Shown piece after piece: positions 1 through 9,817 of a stretch of 64,000 nt of DNA. The stretch comes from Ustulina deusta (lineage: Eukaryota; Ascomycota; Sordariomycetes; Xylariales; Xylariaceae). Position 1 is the stretch's first letter; the number at the start of each line of letters is the position of its first letter. The notes under the pieces were generated by a model. The model did not search any database, had not been told where the DNA came from, and saw only the letters and a list, made by a program, of their open reading frames with translations. A program made the position numbers and the translations under genes. The stretch covers positions 558,001-622,000 of the forward strand of contig JAJNNX010000013.1 in NCBI GenBank assembly GCA_023159155.1, in the 5' to 3' direction.

Positions 1-348
1 CCGGAAGCCTTCCGCGCACCCATTTTCAATCGAATCCTTGATTATATCACTGTCGCCCACTTCATACGAGTCCTCGCGCTTTATGTAAACACCCCCTCGG
101 CCTTGAGCTGCTTTCTCTTGCCATCTCTCCTTGAGATAGACCAAGTCGGCCCATCGGATCTCCTTCCCTACGGCGATGAACACCTCGGTTCCTCTCGATG
201 CGATGATTCGGCGAGGGCTAAGACTAGAGGCCGCTATAGAAGCATAGGAAGTGATATTCTGGGCGCTATCGGGAGTGGGCGTGAAGAGCTGGTGGCCAGG
301 CGAAGGACTGGAAAGCCAGGCGGGGGTGTATGCTTTTATCTTTGGCAT
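1..348 (-). CDS. Nucleoporin Nup82-like protein, N-terminal part (runs off left edge)
   Basis: The first 116 codons of a minus-strand gene are present; the rest lies beyond base 1. The start ATG is at 348-346 and the protein opens MPKIKAYTPAWLSSPSPGHQ, followed by a conserved stretch of the type RRIIASRGTEVFIAVGKEIRWADLVYLKERW. This opening is the one I know from fungal nuclear pore Nup82 homologues (An-Nup82), a beta-propeller nucleoporin of the cytoplasmic face of the pore involved in mRNA export. No intron or stop occurs in the visible part. The assignment rests on remembered similarity of the N-terminus only; the propeller itself is not in the window. Confidence 0.72.
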   Translation of the reverse strand, partial: MPKIKAYTPAWLSSPSPGHQLFTPTPDSAQNITSYASIAASSLSPRRIIASRGTEVFIAVGKEIRWADLVYLKERWQEKAAQGRGGVYIKREDSYEVGDSDIIKDSIENGCAEGFR

Positions 349-1220
349 TTCGAATGGAATAGCGGAAAATGAGGCGAACAAGTGGCGTCAAAGTTAAAAG
401 AAGTGCATGCCTGGTTGGTTATGGAGGGTTGTGGAAAATCTAAAGTGCAAGTCTTGAGCTTTAGTCTTTAGGCATAAAACTTGGAAGATTGTTATTTCTC
501 CGTGTGGTTACAGAAGCTCTCTCGGGCTGTTTCTAGCGTACTACCTAGGTACCTGCCTTGCATGTAATGTACCTACCAGAAAGAGATGCGTAGGTTTTAC
601 CGTCCTAAATCGCACTGAGAGCTTCACCCGAGCAGTGCTGCTTTTAGCCCTAGCTTGTCTTGAACCTGGCCTGAGCAAGACCCGCTTTTATACAAGCGCA
701 GATGCATAAAATCTCATAACGGCCTGGAGGTACCCCGCCCAGAACCTTGAAGTTTCAATGCATACTACCTGTACTAGGTACTAGTAGTAGTACGGTACTA
801 CCTAGTGACGTATTACCGTAAATGCAAAATACAACCGTTTTATTTAAAACGGACTCCCGACGTGTTAATGGCAAGGCTTAACTCACTACTTCATTATTCA
901 AGACCTTTACAATTCAGACATGATGGGATACACCCTATTAATAATAAAATGTCCGTATAGATGAAAAGTATGCAGAAGTGTAATTGAACTTGTTTTTACC
1001 CTTGTTCTTCGTTTAAGGTGTGCCGATAAAGCGACCTCATCATACAATGGCGCAGAGGTTCTTTGGCTGCTCGGTGTCCAAGTGCAGAAGACCGAGTGCG
1101 CGCTGTTGGAGCCGGGTGCGAGATGTGTAGCAGCCACTTCTGTGGAGTTCATATGTCTAGGGATTTCCACAAGTGTAGCACCGGGGTAAGAGCCACCTAG
1201 CCATATACCACTATAGTACA
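349..1220. other. Intergenic region left of the APH pseudogene
   Basis: This holds the likely promoter of the Nup82-like gene on the left and decayed sequence on the right. The palindromic motif family ACCTAGGTACCT occurs near 541-555 and related CTAGTAGTAGTA/TACTACCTAG blocks near 770-805. A 104-codon minus-strand frame (907-1221) overlaps the pseudogene start and looks spurious. An in-frame stop (TAG 1176-1178) lies just upstream of the readable part of the phosphotransferase relic, so its missing N-terminus is not encoded here in the same frame. Confidence 0.5.
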
Positions 1221-2069
1221 ATGTTTGCTAACCATGGCTTCGGGGTCTGTTTTCTTTTCATGGAGGAGTTGTTAGGCAAGCCGTGGGATGGTCAGGGAGA
1301 CACCGCCAAGGTTTGGAAAGGTCTCGCCGAGATCTTTGCAGAGTTAGGGAAGCATCCGTTTACCAAAGCGGGCTCTTTATATGTCAAGTCTCCTGACGAC
1401 CTACCATGGGTCTCTGCTACGGCCAGCGACAGATTCGTCTGTCTTCACCCCTACGGACCATTCGAGACTTCGGCAGCATACTATACGGCTTGGGCCGAGC
1501 AATACCTGGCGTTGATTGCGGACAGTCAGCTCTATCCCCAGTTTCCTATCGAAGCCTATTTGGTATATCGCTTTCTCCAAGACAACGCGACCCGGTTGTC
1601 TGATTCCGAGGACAAGTTTTTTCTAAAACATGTCGACGATAAGGGTGATCGCTTGATGGTTGACGAAGACCTAAACATTACCGGCATCATCGACTGGCAG
1701 ATGGCGCGTATCGTTCCGCGACGAGAGGCATTTGCGCTGTCCCTCGTATCTGCCGACATGGGAGCCCTCTGCAATGGTAATGTCTCGCTCAGTACAAAGG
1801 ACGTTGCATTGAGCAATGCTTTGCGCGAGAGGGGGCCGGGGCTAGCAAGCCATACGGGAGATGAAAAGGTGAGAAGGTTCTTCTAGGGCTTGGGGCTTGA
1901 GCCCAATTGGGCCTATGCGTTGCCATTGGCAAATGCCATCCTTCAGGTCTTCGGGGTTGAACAGGGCTGGGATGAATGGAAAGAGGTAGCATTGAAGCGA
2001 TGTGAGAGCGATGAACGTCTAAAGGCTCTTATAGAAGAGGCTTCTAGAAAAAACACTAGTGACTGCTAA
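1221..2069 (+). pseudogene. APH-family phosphotransferase pseudogene (in-frame TAG, 5' end missing)
   Basis: The reading frame encodes a fungal aminoglycoside-phosphotransferase-like (APH/choline kinase fold) protein. The catalytic region is intact and easily recognised: FFLKHVDDKGDRLMVDEDLN, then ITGIIDWQMARIVPRREAF, corresponding to the catalytic-loop and DxD-type metal-binding regions of the family. TAG at 1884-1886 stops the frame after KVRRFF, but the same frame continues with GLGLEPNWAYALPLANAILQ and runs to TAA at 2067-2069, which matches the usual C-terminus of these proteins. Homologues have Trp at the stop position, so the change is TGG to TAG. The N-terminal lobe is also absent: the frame is closed by TAG at 1176 and no start resembling the family is seen. 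Fungal APH-like proteins have mostly unknown small-molecule substrates. Calling it a pseudogene is inference from these two defects. Confidence 0.72.
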
Positions 2070-2681
2070 TGATGTACAAAGCTAAAAGCGATGGACCTGG
2101 AGAATCACAGTCCTAGGCTATGTCGCGAACGAAACGCCTAATGGGCTCTGGGAACTGCTCATAGAGAGTCCGCATATAGAAGCACTATTGAAGTACAATC
2201 GAGTCCCCGTCGCGCTAACTATTTGACACCACTTCTGTTTTGCTCGTCTTGTAGGGTGCAAGTCCCTTTGGAAGGTTTGGCCTACACCAGTGTTGAAGTG
2301 AATGATTTGCGGACCTTACCGTGGATCTCGTTAGATCTTTTGATAGTCCAATCAAAAAAACATTGTCGTCCTTAAACCCCATAAGCCTGAAGTGACTGCG
2401 AAAGAGCGTGTGAAGGTATTGATAGTCTGGTTTGTCTCGGTCCTGAGTATGACCATAAACTGCTTCAGCGTGCCATTTCTCTATCGCTGCCGCCACGACC
2501 TAGGTGACGTCGAACCCGAACGGCGCAGCATCCGAATTTCTGGTTGGCATTGTTATACATTGTTATACCTACTCCAAGTTCTCCAACAGTATTCTCCCTT
2601 CCTTTTCCTCGTTTGATCCGCGACCCCACCCACCTTGTTTGTTCAATACTTCTCAGCATTCAATCACAAGCCTCTCCCGAC
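2070..2681. other. Intergenic region between the APH relic and the SDR gene
   Basis: Contains the 5' flank of the short-chain dehydrogenase gene, pyrimidine-rich near 2580-2640 as is common before fungal start codons. A minus-strand frame at 2215-2496 is listed separately as a weak candidate. Confidence 0.4.
2215..2496 (-). CDS. Possible small hypothetical protein (weak)
   Basis: A 93-codon frame begins MAAAIEKWHAEAVYGHTQDR and contains a well-structured segment ending in FLIGLSKDLTRST. A consensus splice donor (ACG then GTAAGG, minus strand, about 2320) falls right after this segment, and a TGTAG acceptor with possible downstream exon follows about 45 bases later, so the real coding part may be a first exon of a spliced gene. 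I do not recognise the family. It lies head to head with the SDR gene and could share its promoter. It may equally be a chance frame or a remnant like its neighbours. Confidence 0.25.
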   Translation of the reverse strand: MAAAIEKWHAEAVYGHTQDRDKPDYQYLHTLFRSHFRLMGFKDDNVFLIGLSKDLTRSTVRSANHSLQHWCRPNLPKGLAPYKTSKTEVVSNS

Positions 2682-3810
2682 ATGACGGACGCGTCGCCCC
2701 CACCTTTCGACACATCGCCAGAGGCAAGGGCGACGGTACGCGCCACCCTTTGGCGCCAGCTCTTCGTTGTTCCACCGCGTGTCGATAATGTCGACCTCAC
2801 AGGCAAGACCGCTATCGTGACAGGGTCGAATGGAGGCATTGGGCTGGAATGCGCCCGCCAGCTTCTCGACCTCGGTTTATCGCGGCTCATTCTCGCCGTA
2901 CGCAGCGAAGAAAAGGGTGAGCGGGCGAAGACCTCGCTACTTACCAACAGCCAGCGCCAAGACATATCCATCGAGGTCTGGAGCCTGGACATGCTGTCGT
3001 ACGAATCGACTATCGCGCTTGCGGCGCGCGCGCAGACCCTTGGCCATTTGGACATCGCCGTGTTGAATGTTGGCATTCTCAAGCAGAAGTATCAATCGGT
3101 CAACGCTCATTCGCCTTCTAGCGGCGGGGGTCATGAGGAGACCATCCAGGTCAATGTCATCTCGACGACGCTACTTTCCATTTTACTGCTGCCCGCTTTG
3201 AAGCCCAAGACTGCGTCGAATACGGCCCCCGGACGGCTTGTCGTCGTAACGTCCGACGTCGCCTCTTTCGCAAAATTCAAGGAACGGGATAGCAAGCCCC
3301 TCTTACCCAGCTTCGACGACCCAAAATCCTTTGGCAGTTTCAAGCGATACTGTACCTCAAAGTTGCTAGGGCAGTTCACCATATCCGAACTGGCAAAACG
3401 GGTTGACCCTTCCAAGGTGATTATCACACTCCCCAACCCCGGATTAGTGTATGGCACGCGCCTCGGACAACTTCCCGAAACGAACGTCGTCGATATGATC
3501 GGCAGTTTCCTCAAACGCATATTTGGACGGCACCCATCAGTGGGGACCAGAACCATCACAGCGGCCGCAGTCAAGTTCGGACCTGAGGCCCATGGGCAAT
3601 ATGTCGAGGATGGCAAGCTACAACCGTAATATAGACGTTCTGACACATGACCACAATCGCAAATCATGACTGACACATCATCCTTCTAGCCTGGCTCCTC
3701 TTGCCTACAAGGCCGAAGGCACACGGATCGCGCAGTCGTTGTGGAATGAAGTGATGGAGGAATTATCTTTTTCACAAGCGGGAGAGGTATTGGAACGAGA
3801 GTCACAGTAG
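2682..3810 (+). CDS. Short-chain dehydrogenase/reductase (NAD(P)-binding SDR)
   Basis: Two exons, 2682-3625 and 3690-3810, give a protein of about 354 residues. The Rossmann signature TGSNGGIG is near residues 50-57, a variant of the NAG motif (LNVGI) follows near 130, the catalytic Ser lies in VVVTSDVAS and the YxxxK pair is in RYCTSK. This is the fungal group of WW-oxidoreductase/retinol-dehydrogenase-like SDRs; substrate cannot be told. The intron (GTAATA donor, TTCTAG acceptor) is needed: without it the frame stops at TAA 3627, while with it the C-terminus reads on as QPLAPLAYKAEG, the usual ending of this group. The frame is open upstream to 2544, but I chose ATG 2682 because the peptide MTDASPPPFDTSPEARAT fits SDR N-termini and the upstream part is pyrimidine-rich leader. 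It appears intact although its neighbours on both sides are decayed. Confidence 0.85.
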
Positions 3811-4901
3811 GAAGAGTCGTAGATAAAGGCTCTTTCGAAATTGTCATTCTACCCGAAGTAACTGTTTCAGGGGAGGATCCGAGAACTGCTTTGCTCCGTG
3901 TTCGCTCAGCTTTAGAATTAACACTGCAACGTGCTGGGTGATTTATTTCAGGAGCTTCATCATAGTCTGCCGGTTTTCAATGGTACTATGTCTATTTAGC
4001 GAAACGCCAACCAGACCCTCGTGGGGCATTCATGGGAGGAAAAGATCCGATACCCTCCAAGGACAGTCGCAGAGATGATAGATGAGCTGCGATAATTACA
4101 ACAACCTTTGGAACCGCATGCTAATACAAGCGAGGGTGAGTTCAGAGGCTGGGTCGTATACACACTGCCTATCTTGGACAAGAATGGAGCACTGGATAAA
4201 GATCGACGCCTCGGGGCCGGATTTCAGTATTTTGAAAAGGTGCTCATCCTCGACCTCGAAAGTGGAAGCACAGATGCGAGCCACGTCGACGCTTTTTGAT
4301 TTGAAGTACACGCGATCGTTCTGTGTAATTAGCGGCATTATGGGACTTGTCTCTCTCTGAGAAGCTCAACCCAAGCAAATGCCCCATCGCGGAGAAAGAG
4401 TGCGGAGAAGCTCTAAGCAACCCTTATTGTAAGTAGAATGATAGAAAAAAAGGCCACTGGGCTCTTAGAGTATGACGTACGGTAGAGCTGGCTCATGATG
4501 CGTGACTATGAGGGAGCCGAGCTCCCTGCATGAGATACTACTCAGGTTGTCTTTGCTCCACGTTCGACAACGAAGTGCTACCCAAGTCTCGAATGCTTCC
4601 AGGTTTGCGATGGCAGTGCGCTTGTCGGAGATATTTAATACCGGGATTTTAGGTAAATCCTTGGGCGGGAACACCATAAGTGTCGAGGATGGTTGGAAAA
4701 GTCGTCCATTTGATGATGTCCCTGCCGATTGCCCATGAGAATCAACACGACCTTTACAAGCGGCTGCTCTATCAATAGCGGTCGACATCAGGGCGGATTC
4801 CGTCCGACGTGGTTACCATCCTGATGCGAGAGGTCAGGAGGGAGGAACATATGACTGAAGACATATTACAGCTTTTCAGCAGCCATTTGGACAGCGGTTA
4901 G
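3811..4901. other. Intergenic region with decayed coding remnants
   Basis: No intact gene is visible between the SDR gene and the MITE. A broken frame at 4000-4299 is listed separately. A minus-strand frame of 107 codons (4465-4788) has protein-like stretches (for example AIANLEAFETWVALRCRTW) but I do not recognise it; it may be another remnant or chance. Confidence 0.4.
4000..4299 (+). pseudogene. Possible gene relic with one in-frame stop
   Basis: The frame from 4000 reads protein-like sequence (NANQTLVGHSWEEKIRYPP onward), is stopped by TAA at 4093-4095, then continues LQQPLEPHANTSEGEFRGWV and on through a second open stretch to TGA at 4297-4299. The TAA would be CAA before a C-to-T change, giving QLQQPLEP. 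One stop in 100 codons is not strong evidence, and I do not recognise the family. The reason to record it is its position between another stop-carrying gene and a transposon remnant. Confidence 0.22.
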
Positions 4902-4908
4902 GTGTGGT
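4902..4908. repeat. Target-site duplication, left copy (GTGTGGT)
   Basis: Seven bases identical to 5167-5173, directly abutting the left inverted repeat of the MITE. Duplications of this kind are left by transposase-staggered cuts. Confidence 0.75.
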
Positions 4909-5166
4909 CAGAAGTCGGGTCAAATGAAAATTTCACACCCCCCTACTTACCATTATACGTCCCCTTCGTTTAACCACTATAACTCAGCTATGATGATATT
5001 AAAAATATAAAAGATGTACTAAAATGATTGCCGAGCGTTATTCTATACATTTCTGCTCCTTTGGGATTAATTGGAAATCTCATAGCTAAAATATACTGTT
5101 TGAAAGCAGAGGATATATAGTAATAGTAAGTAGGGGGTGTGAAATTTTCATTTGACCCGACTTCTG
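4909..5166. mobile_element. MITE: 258-bp non-autonomous DNA transposon with long inverted repeats
   Basis: The ends are inverted copies of each other. The left end starts CAGAAGTCGGGTCAAATG at 4909 and the right end is its reverse complement finishing ...CCCGACTTCTG at 5166. The match extends about 47 bases on each side (4909-4955 and 5120-5166), with differences only at a C-run (six versus five C) and a few inner bases. The element is flanked by the 7-bp direct repeat GTGTGGT (4902-4908 and 5167-5173), the expected target duplication. The interior is AT-rich and codes for nothing, so it must have been moved by a transposase encoded elsewhere. The CAG start and short duplication resemble hAT-type ends, but hAT elements usually duplicate 8 bp, so the superfamily is open. 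Confidence 0.85.
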
Positions 5167-5173
5167 GTGTGGT
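5167..5173. repeat. Target-site duplication, right copy (GTGTGGT)
   Basis: Seven bases identical to 4902-4908, directly abutting the right inverted repeat of the MITE. Confidence 0.75.
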
Positions 5174-5792
5174 TATTGTTGTATCTGGTGCGGTGTTTGA
5201 GAAGTTGGCGGCAAAATATTTGATGTGGAGCGACTTCCTGGGAAGTCGTTACAGTTACTACGTATACCGTCCTGTAATGAATGCTCGAATCCGTTTTACA
5301 ACAGAACGGTCACTTCCCGTTTAATTCAGTCCATTTTTGGTAATCTCCAGCCTGAGGTATATTGAAAGTTATGCAAGTTTGTTCGTTTTGGCTTGTGCAA
5401 AGTTGGGTCCTGCTGAGGCTGGGCTCAGGCTAAAAGCGGCATGGCTCAGGTGATATTCCCATTCCGATTCGGGACGGTAAAACCTATCTCAGAGGTACCT
5501 ACCTACCTATAGTAAGGTGTGCTGGGCGGGTCCCAAACCAACCCCTGCACTAGCTGCTAGCACAAGCTCTTCCTTCCAACGCGTCCTGGCGCGACTGCTC
5601 TTCAACCTGCCCATGGAGAAGTAAAAAGTGGAACCGGAAATCATCTCCTTCAGCCTTCTCACCACCAATTGCAGTGCCATCTCAGCCTCTTTTGCATTAA
5701 CTACATCAGCATATAGGTTACATACAGGCCTTCCGCAGGAAAAATATACAAGTTGAATATTTCTACTGCCAGCGATAAAGCTCTCCGTCAAT
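5174..5792. other. Intergenic region and CBC2 promoter
   Basis: Holds the upstream region of the cap-binding protein gene, with a GGTACCTACCTACCTATAG block near 5494-5512. A minus-strand frame of 94 codons (5507-5791) ends at the CBC2 start and has no recognisable product. Confidence 0.4.
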
Positions 5793-6586
5793 ATGCGTCC
5801 CGGCGTCCGATCAACCGTCGACCGGTTGGACGCACCCAGCGCCTACTTCCATGGCCGAGTGAGTGAGCTCTGATCTCACTCAGACACATGCCAACTCATA
5901 CTTAGAACTTCGGATTGGCTGACCTAAAGATATAGAGTAACAAGAGAAGACGGAATGATCATGGGCGTGATGGGAAAGATGGTAGAGATGGAGACACAGA
6001 AATGGCCGACGCCAAACCAGAGGAGCCGCCTGAGGATCCTCTAAAGAATGCCACTACACTCTATGTTGGCAATTTGTCCGTGTACCCACCATCTATCTAT
6101 CAATTTGCACACCAATATATGATATTGGCAACCCAAATATACCGTCGAGAGATAGGGATCGGAGATGCTAACCAGGCTACACATAGGTCATTCTACACAA
6201 CAGAAGAGCAGGTATATGAGCTCTTCTCAAAATGCGGTGAGATCAAACGTTTGGTCATGGGACTCGATAGATTTCAGAAGACGCCGTGCGGCTTCTGCTT
6301 CGTAGAGTACTATACGCACCAAGACGCCCTCGATTGCATGAAGTACATCGGCGGTACGAAGCTGGACGAACGTGTCATCCGTACCGACTTAGACCCGGGG
6401 TTCGAAGAGGGCCGTCAGTACGGCCGCGGCAAGTCAGGTGGGCAGGTACGTGACGAGTACCGCGACGATTTCGACGAGGGCAGGGGCGGTCTAGGCAGGG
6501 CTATCCAGACAGAGAGAATGCGCGATTCTGAGAGGAATCGTGAAAAAGATACTCACCACGAAGACGACTACGGGCGACTTCGATAG
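5793..6586 (+). CDS. CBC2: Nuclear cap-binding protein subunit 2 (CBP20/Cbc2)
   Basis: Three exons, 5793-5858, 5936-6075 and 6187-6586, encode about 201 residues. The protein binds the 7-methylguanosine cap of nuclear RNA as the small subunit of the cap-binding complex. It begins [20 protein letters not shown], has an Arg/Asp-rich linker, and one RRM with RNP2 TLYVGNL, the conserved [20 protein letters not shown], and RNP1 [11 protein letters not shown]; the block [20 protein letters not shown] is diagnostic of CBP20. The Arg/Gly/Asp-rich tail is typical. Exon 1 is assigned because it restores the conserved N-terminus and joins in phase. The second intron has a clear GCTAAC branch site and ACATAG acceptor. 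Its donor is ambiguous: GTCCGT at 6076 gives exactly NLSFYTT, whereas nearby GTACCC at 6082 gives two extra residues. Confidence 0.92.
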
Positions 6587-7036
6587 GGATCGGATAGCTG
6601 GAGGCCCGATGGTCGACTTCTAGATAGCTGGAGGTCCAATCGTGAGCAAGATAGTTGCCACGAACACGAAGACAAGCAACTTCGCTATTAATCAAGCGAC
6701 TCATGGAGCAATCATGACACTCCTGAGTAGGATATGTACATATATACTACGCCGGCCGCCAGATTCCTCTAGTGAGAGACGCTGTGGTTACAGCTCACAG
6801 CATTATGGCACAGGCTTAGGTGTTCATTCTAATTATGAACAGTTTCTTCTATCCTGAGTGTTTCATGCGAGCCATCATCATGTTTCTGCGACTTTGTACA
6901 TATTGTACACATGGCCAAACCAACAAATCAGGTCATATTCCCCAAGACCTATTATTGCGGTCATCCATGATACATCTCGGTCCATATCGTTCGAACCGTT
7001 TCATTCCCCATTCCCAACCCAACGCCATTTAATCGT
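6587..7036. other. Convergent intergenic region between CBC2 and mL60
   Basis: Both flanking genes end here, so it should hold two 3' untranslated regions and polyadenylation signals. It is somewhat AT-rich; only short chance frames are present. Confidence 0.45.
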
Positions 7037-7596
7037 TTAGTAACCCGGCGGGTTCACTCGTTGTGAAACTCTCGTCCATTTCGGTAGTTCTGTAAAAAGG
7101 GCAGGATCGCAGAGTCAGCATCACTTCCACCCAATGGCGAAAACCAAAAGTTACTCGATCGGGAGAAAACCGACTGTGAATGCCCTTCCTATACCGCTTC
7201 GCTTTCCGGTCGAACATGGTGTATTTGTCCTTGGGCAGCATCTCGGCCTCGCTGGGCATCGTCTCCTTCCATACGTCGAGGGCCTTCAGCGTCTCGCCCT
7301 TTTTCGCAAGCGCCTGGTCGATCGTCGCCACGACCGCGTCGACGGCCCGCAGACGCTGCCGGTGCCGCGCCTTTTGGAATCGGGAAAGTCGCCAGGGAAT
7401 TTTCCTGTAAGCATTGAGTTTTGGAGTTAGCAAACTGGCATACAATCGGGCTTTTGGTCCGGTTGAGACGTCGGATCGATCATTGGCGACAGCCTCTATC
7501 TTTGTGTTGTGCTCGCTATGATAAGACGAGAGTGATCTTGACGCACCATAGAAGACCGCCCGACAAGGCGTTCGTTGCTCTGAAGGCGCCGAACAT
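7037..7596 (-). CDS. MRPL31: Mitochondrial large-subunit ribosomal protein mL60 (Mrpl31)
   Basis: Three exons on the minus strand, 7596-7547, 7404-7175 and 7089-7037, give a 110-residue protein, the normal size for the family. It starts MFGAFRATNALSGGLLW, continues KIPWRLSRFQKARHRQRLRA with the typical basic block, then MLPKDKYTMFDRKAKRYRKG, and ends LPKWTRVSQRVNPPGY. These are the conserved features of the fungal mitoribosome protein mL60. Intron 1 (7405-7546) has GTGCGT donor and TTGCTAAC branch site. Intron 2 (7090-7174) has the unusual donor GTCGGT, but it is the only join that restores the conserved C-terminus. Without it the reading frame gives an unrelated tail. The protein acts in the mitochondrial matrix; no cleavable presequence is evident beyond the basic N-terminus. 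Confidence 0.92.
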
Positions 7597-8071
7597 TGTG
7601 ATGCAGGGTATGCTGGCGTTTCGGGAGTAATGTGGTTCGTTCAACCACCTACAATTACGCACCCTGGAGTTGGAAAAGTTTCGGGGCGGGAGACGGGGCA
7701 CGAGCCAACGTGCCGCCGACAAGCCGGCTCCACCTACAGTTCAGTGAGCTCTGGGACCGGCGCCCCACTGTAGACTGTATCTACTACCTACTAGGTAGTC
7801 TAGGTTACCTTAACTAACCAGTCCGTCGCAACACCTCAATTCATTCAAACGCGTCTATTTTTTGTGAGCAGAGCACAAACCTCCCTACCTTTTGTTCTCG
7901 ATAGACGAATCCGAAGAAAAAAATCCCCACAAATGATCGACAGATAGCACATCACAGCTCCTAATTCGCAAGCCGCCAATCGCCAGACAGAACCCGGAAC
8001 GAGGCGATCTAGACCCAACCACCTACCTACCTTATTTAATCGGAGACACACTGGGATAGCAAGCAACCAAC
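7597..8071. other. Divergent promoter region between mL60 and Trs20
   Basis: The two start codons face away from each other, so about 475 bp serve as a shared promoter region. It contains a dense TACCTACTAGGTAGTCTAGG block at 7781-7810 and CCACCTACCTACC near 8020-8032. No other gene is visible. Confidence 0.5.
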
Positions 8072-8652
8072 ATGTCCTACTACTTCGTCATAGTCGGGAC
8101 CGAAGACAACCCGCTCTTCGAGTACGAGTTCGGGACGTCGAAGGCCGGCGGCGACGGCCAGGCCCGGTTTCCCGAGCAGGCCCGCCACATGAACCAGTTC
8201 ATTGTACACAGCAGTCTGGACATCGTGGAGGAGGTTCAATGGGGGACGGGGCAGATGTATGTAGATTCCTCCTCTTCCTCCCCCATCGCTTTGCGTGTGC
8301 CTCGAGAAGCTGACGTCGCATTTTCCCCAACAGGTATCTCAAATGTATCGACCGTTTCTTCAATAACTACGTGTCCTGCTTCCTCACGGGCGGCAACGTG
8401 AAGTTCATGCTCCTGCATCAACCGCCCTCGTCCTCTCCAAACTCCACCACCACCAATCCCCGCTCATCAACGTCCACCATCGCCACGAACCCCACGAGCC
8501 CACAGACTGAAGAGGCAGTGCGCGCCTTCATGCTCGAGGTCTACGAGTCCTGGGTCAAGGCCATTATGAGCCCTTTTTACCGTGTCAATATGGAAGTCCG
8601 AAGCCCTATTTTCCGTCAACGGGTCGCTGCCGCCGGTCGCAAGTATCTGTAA
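8072..8652 (+). CDS. TRS20: TRAPP complex subunit Trs20 (sedlin/TRAPPC2)
   Basis: Two exons, 8072-8256 and 8334-8652, encode 167 residues. Trs20 is a longin-fold core subunit of the TRAPP tethering complexes that act as exchange factors for Ypt GTPases in ER-Golgi traffic and autophagy. The start MSYYFVIVGTEDNPLFEYEF and the block RHMNQFIVHSSLDIVEEVQW are diagnostic; the second exon continues YLKCIDRFFNNYV and ends with SPIFRQRVAAAGRKYL. The intron has a perfect GTATGT donor and CAACAG acceptor and joins QM to YLKC in frame. A Ser/Thr/Asn/Pro-rich insertion of about 30 residues follows KFMLLHQP and makes the protein longer than the roughly 140-residue animal form; such inserts are common in filamentous fungi. 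Confidence 0.94.
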
Positions 8653-9216
8653 TGTTTACATGTATGCTGTATGGAATAATGTGGGTTTAGATATCTATAA
8701 GCTGGGTGGCAGGTTCATGACGGCACGTTATCTATTAACAATGCGAATGGGGTTGTCTCCTCGATTCGCATCCAGCAAATTAGGCGTTTGGAGTTCAGGT
8801 GTCTCGTATTAAATGCAAGATACCAAGATGAATGTTACTGAATCGAAAGGCGAAGTCAAGGAAATCTTAATGTTTAAGTCAAATCGAACATTATGTTCAT
8901 GTTGCAATACGAAGCATTGCATGTGTCTTTATTCGTGCTATGCACTACACCAATCGGCCAGACGCCTTCCCTTCATGGGCAATCAATTCATCGTGTAGAC
9001 CAGAGCAAACCCATAAAACCACCAACGCCTATTATCACAATGTTGTTTATCATGCAGAGCCGTGTGCGAACAATACCGAAACCAACAAAACCTTTCGTCT
9101 CGTGACGCACCATACGCCTCCTACAAGCAAGCCATCTACACCATGTTGCGTGGTTTGGTATAGATAGATAGCCAGTGCCAAGGTGTTGACGTAGACTGAA
9201 TGAACCAGCCACGTAA
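8653..9216. other. Convergent intergenic region between Trs20 and histone H4
   Basis: Two genes end towards each other here. The sequence is AT-richer than the coding neighbours and has only short chance frames. No histone-type 3' stem-loop was sought beyond inspection, and fungal histone mRNAs are normally polyadenylated. Confidence 0.45.
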
Positions 9217-9817
<601 letters not shown>

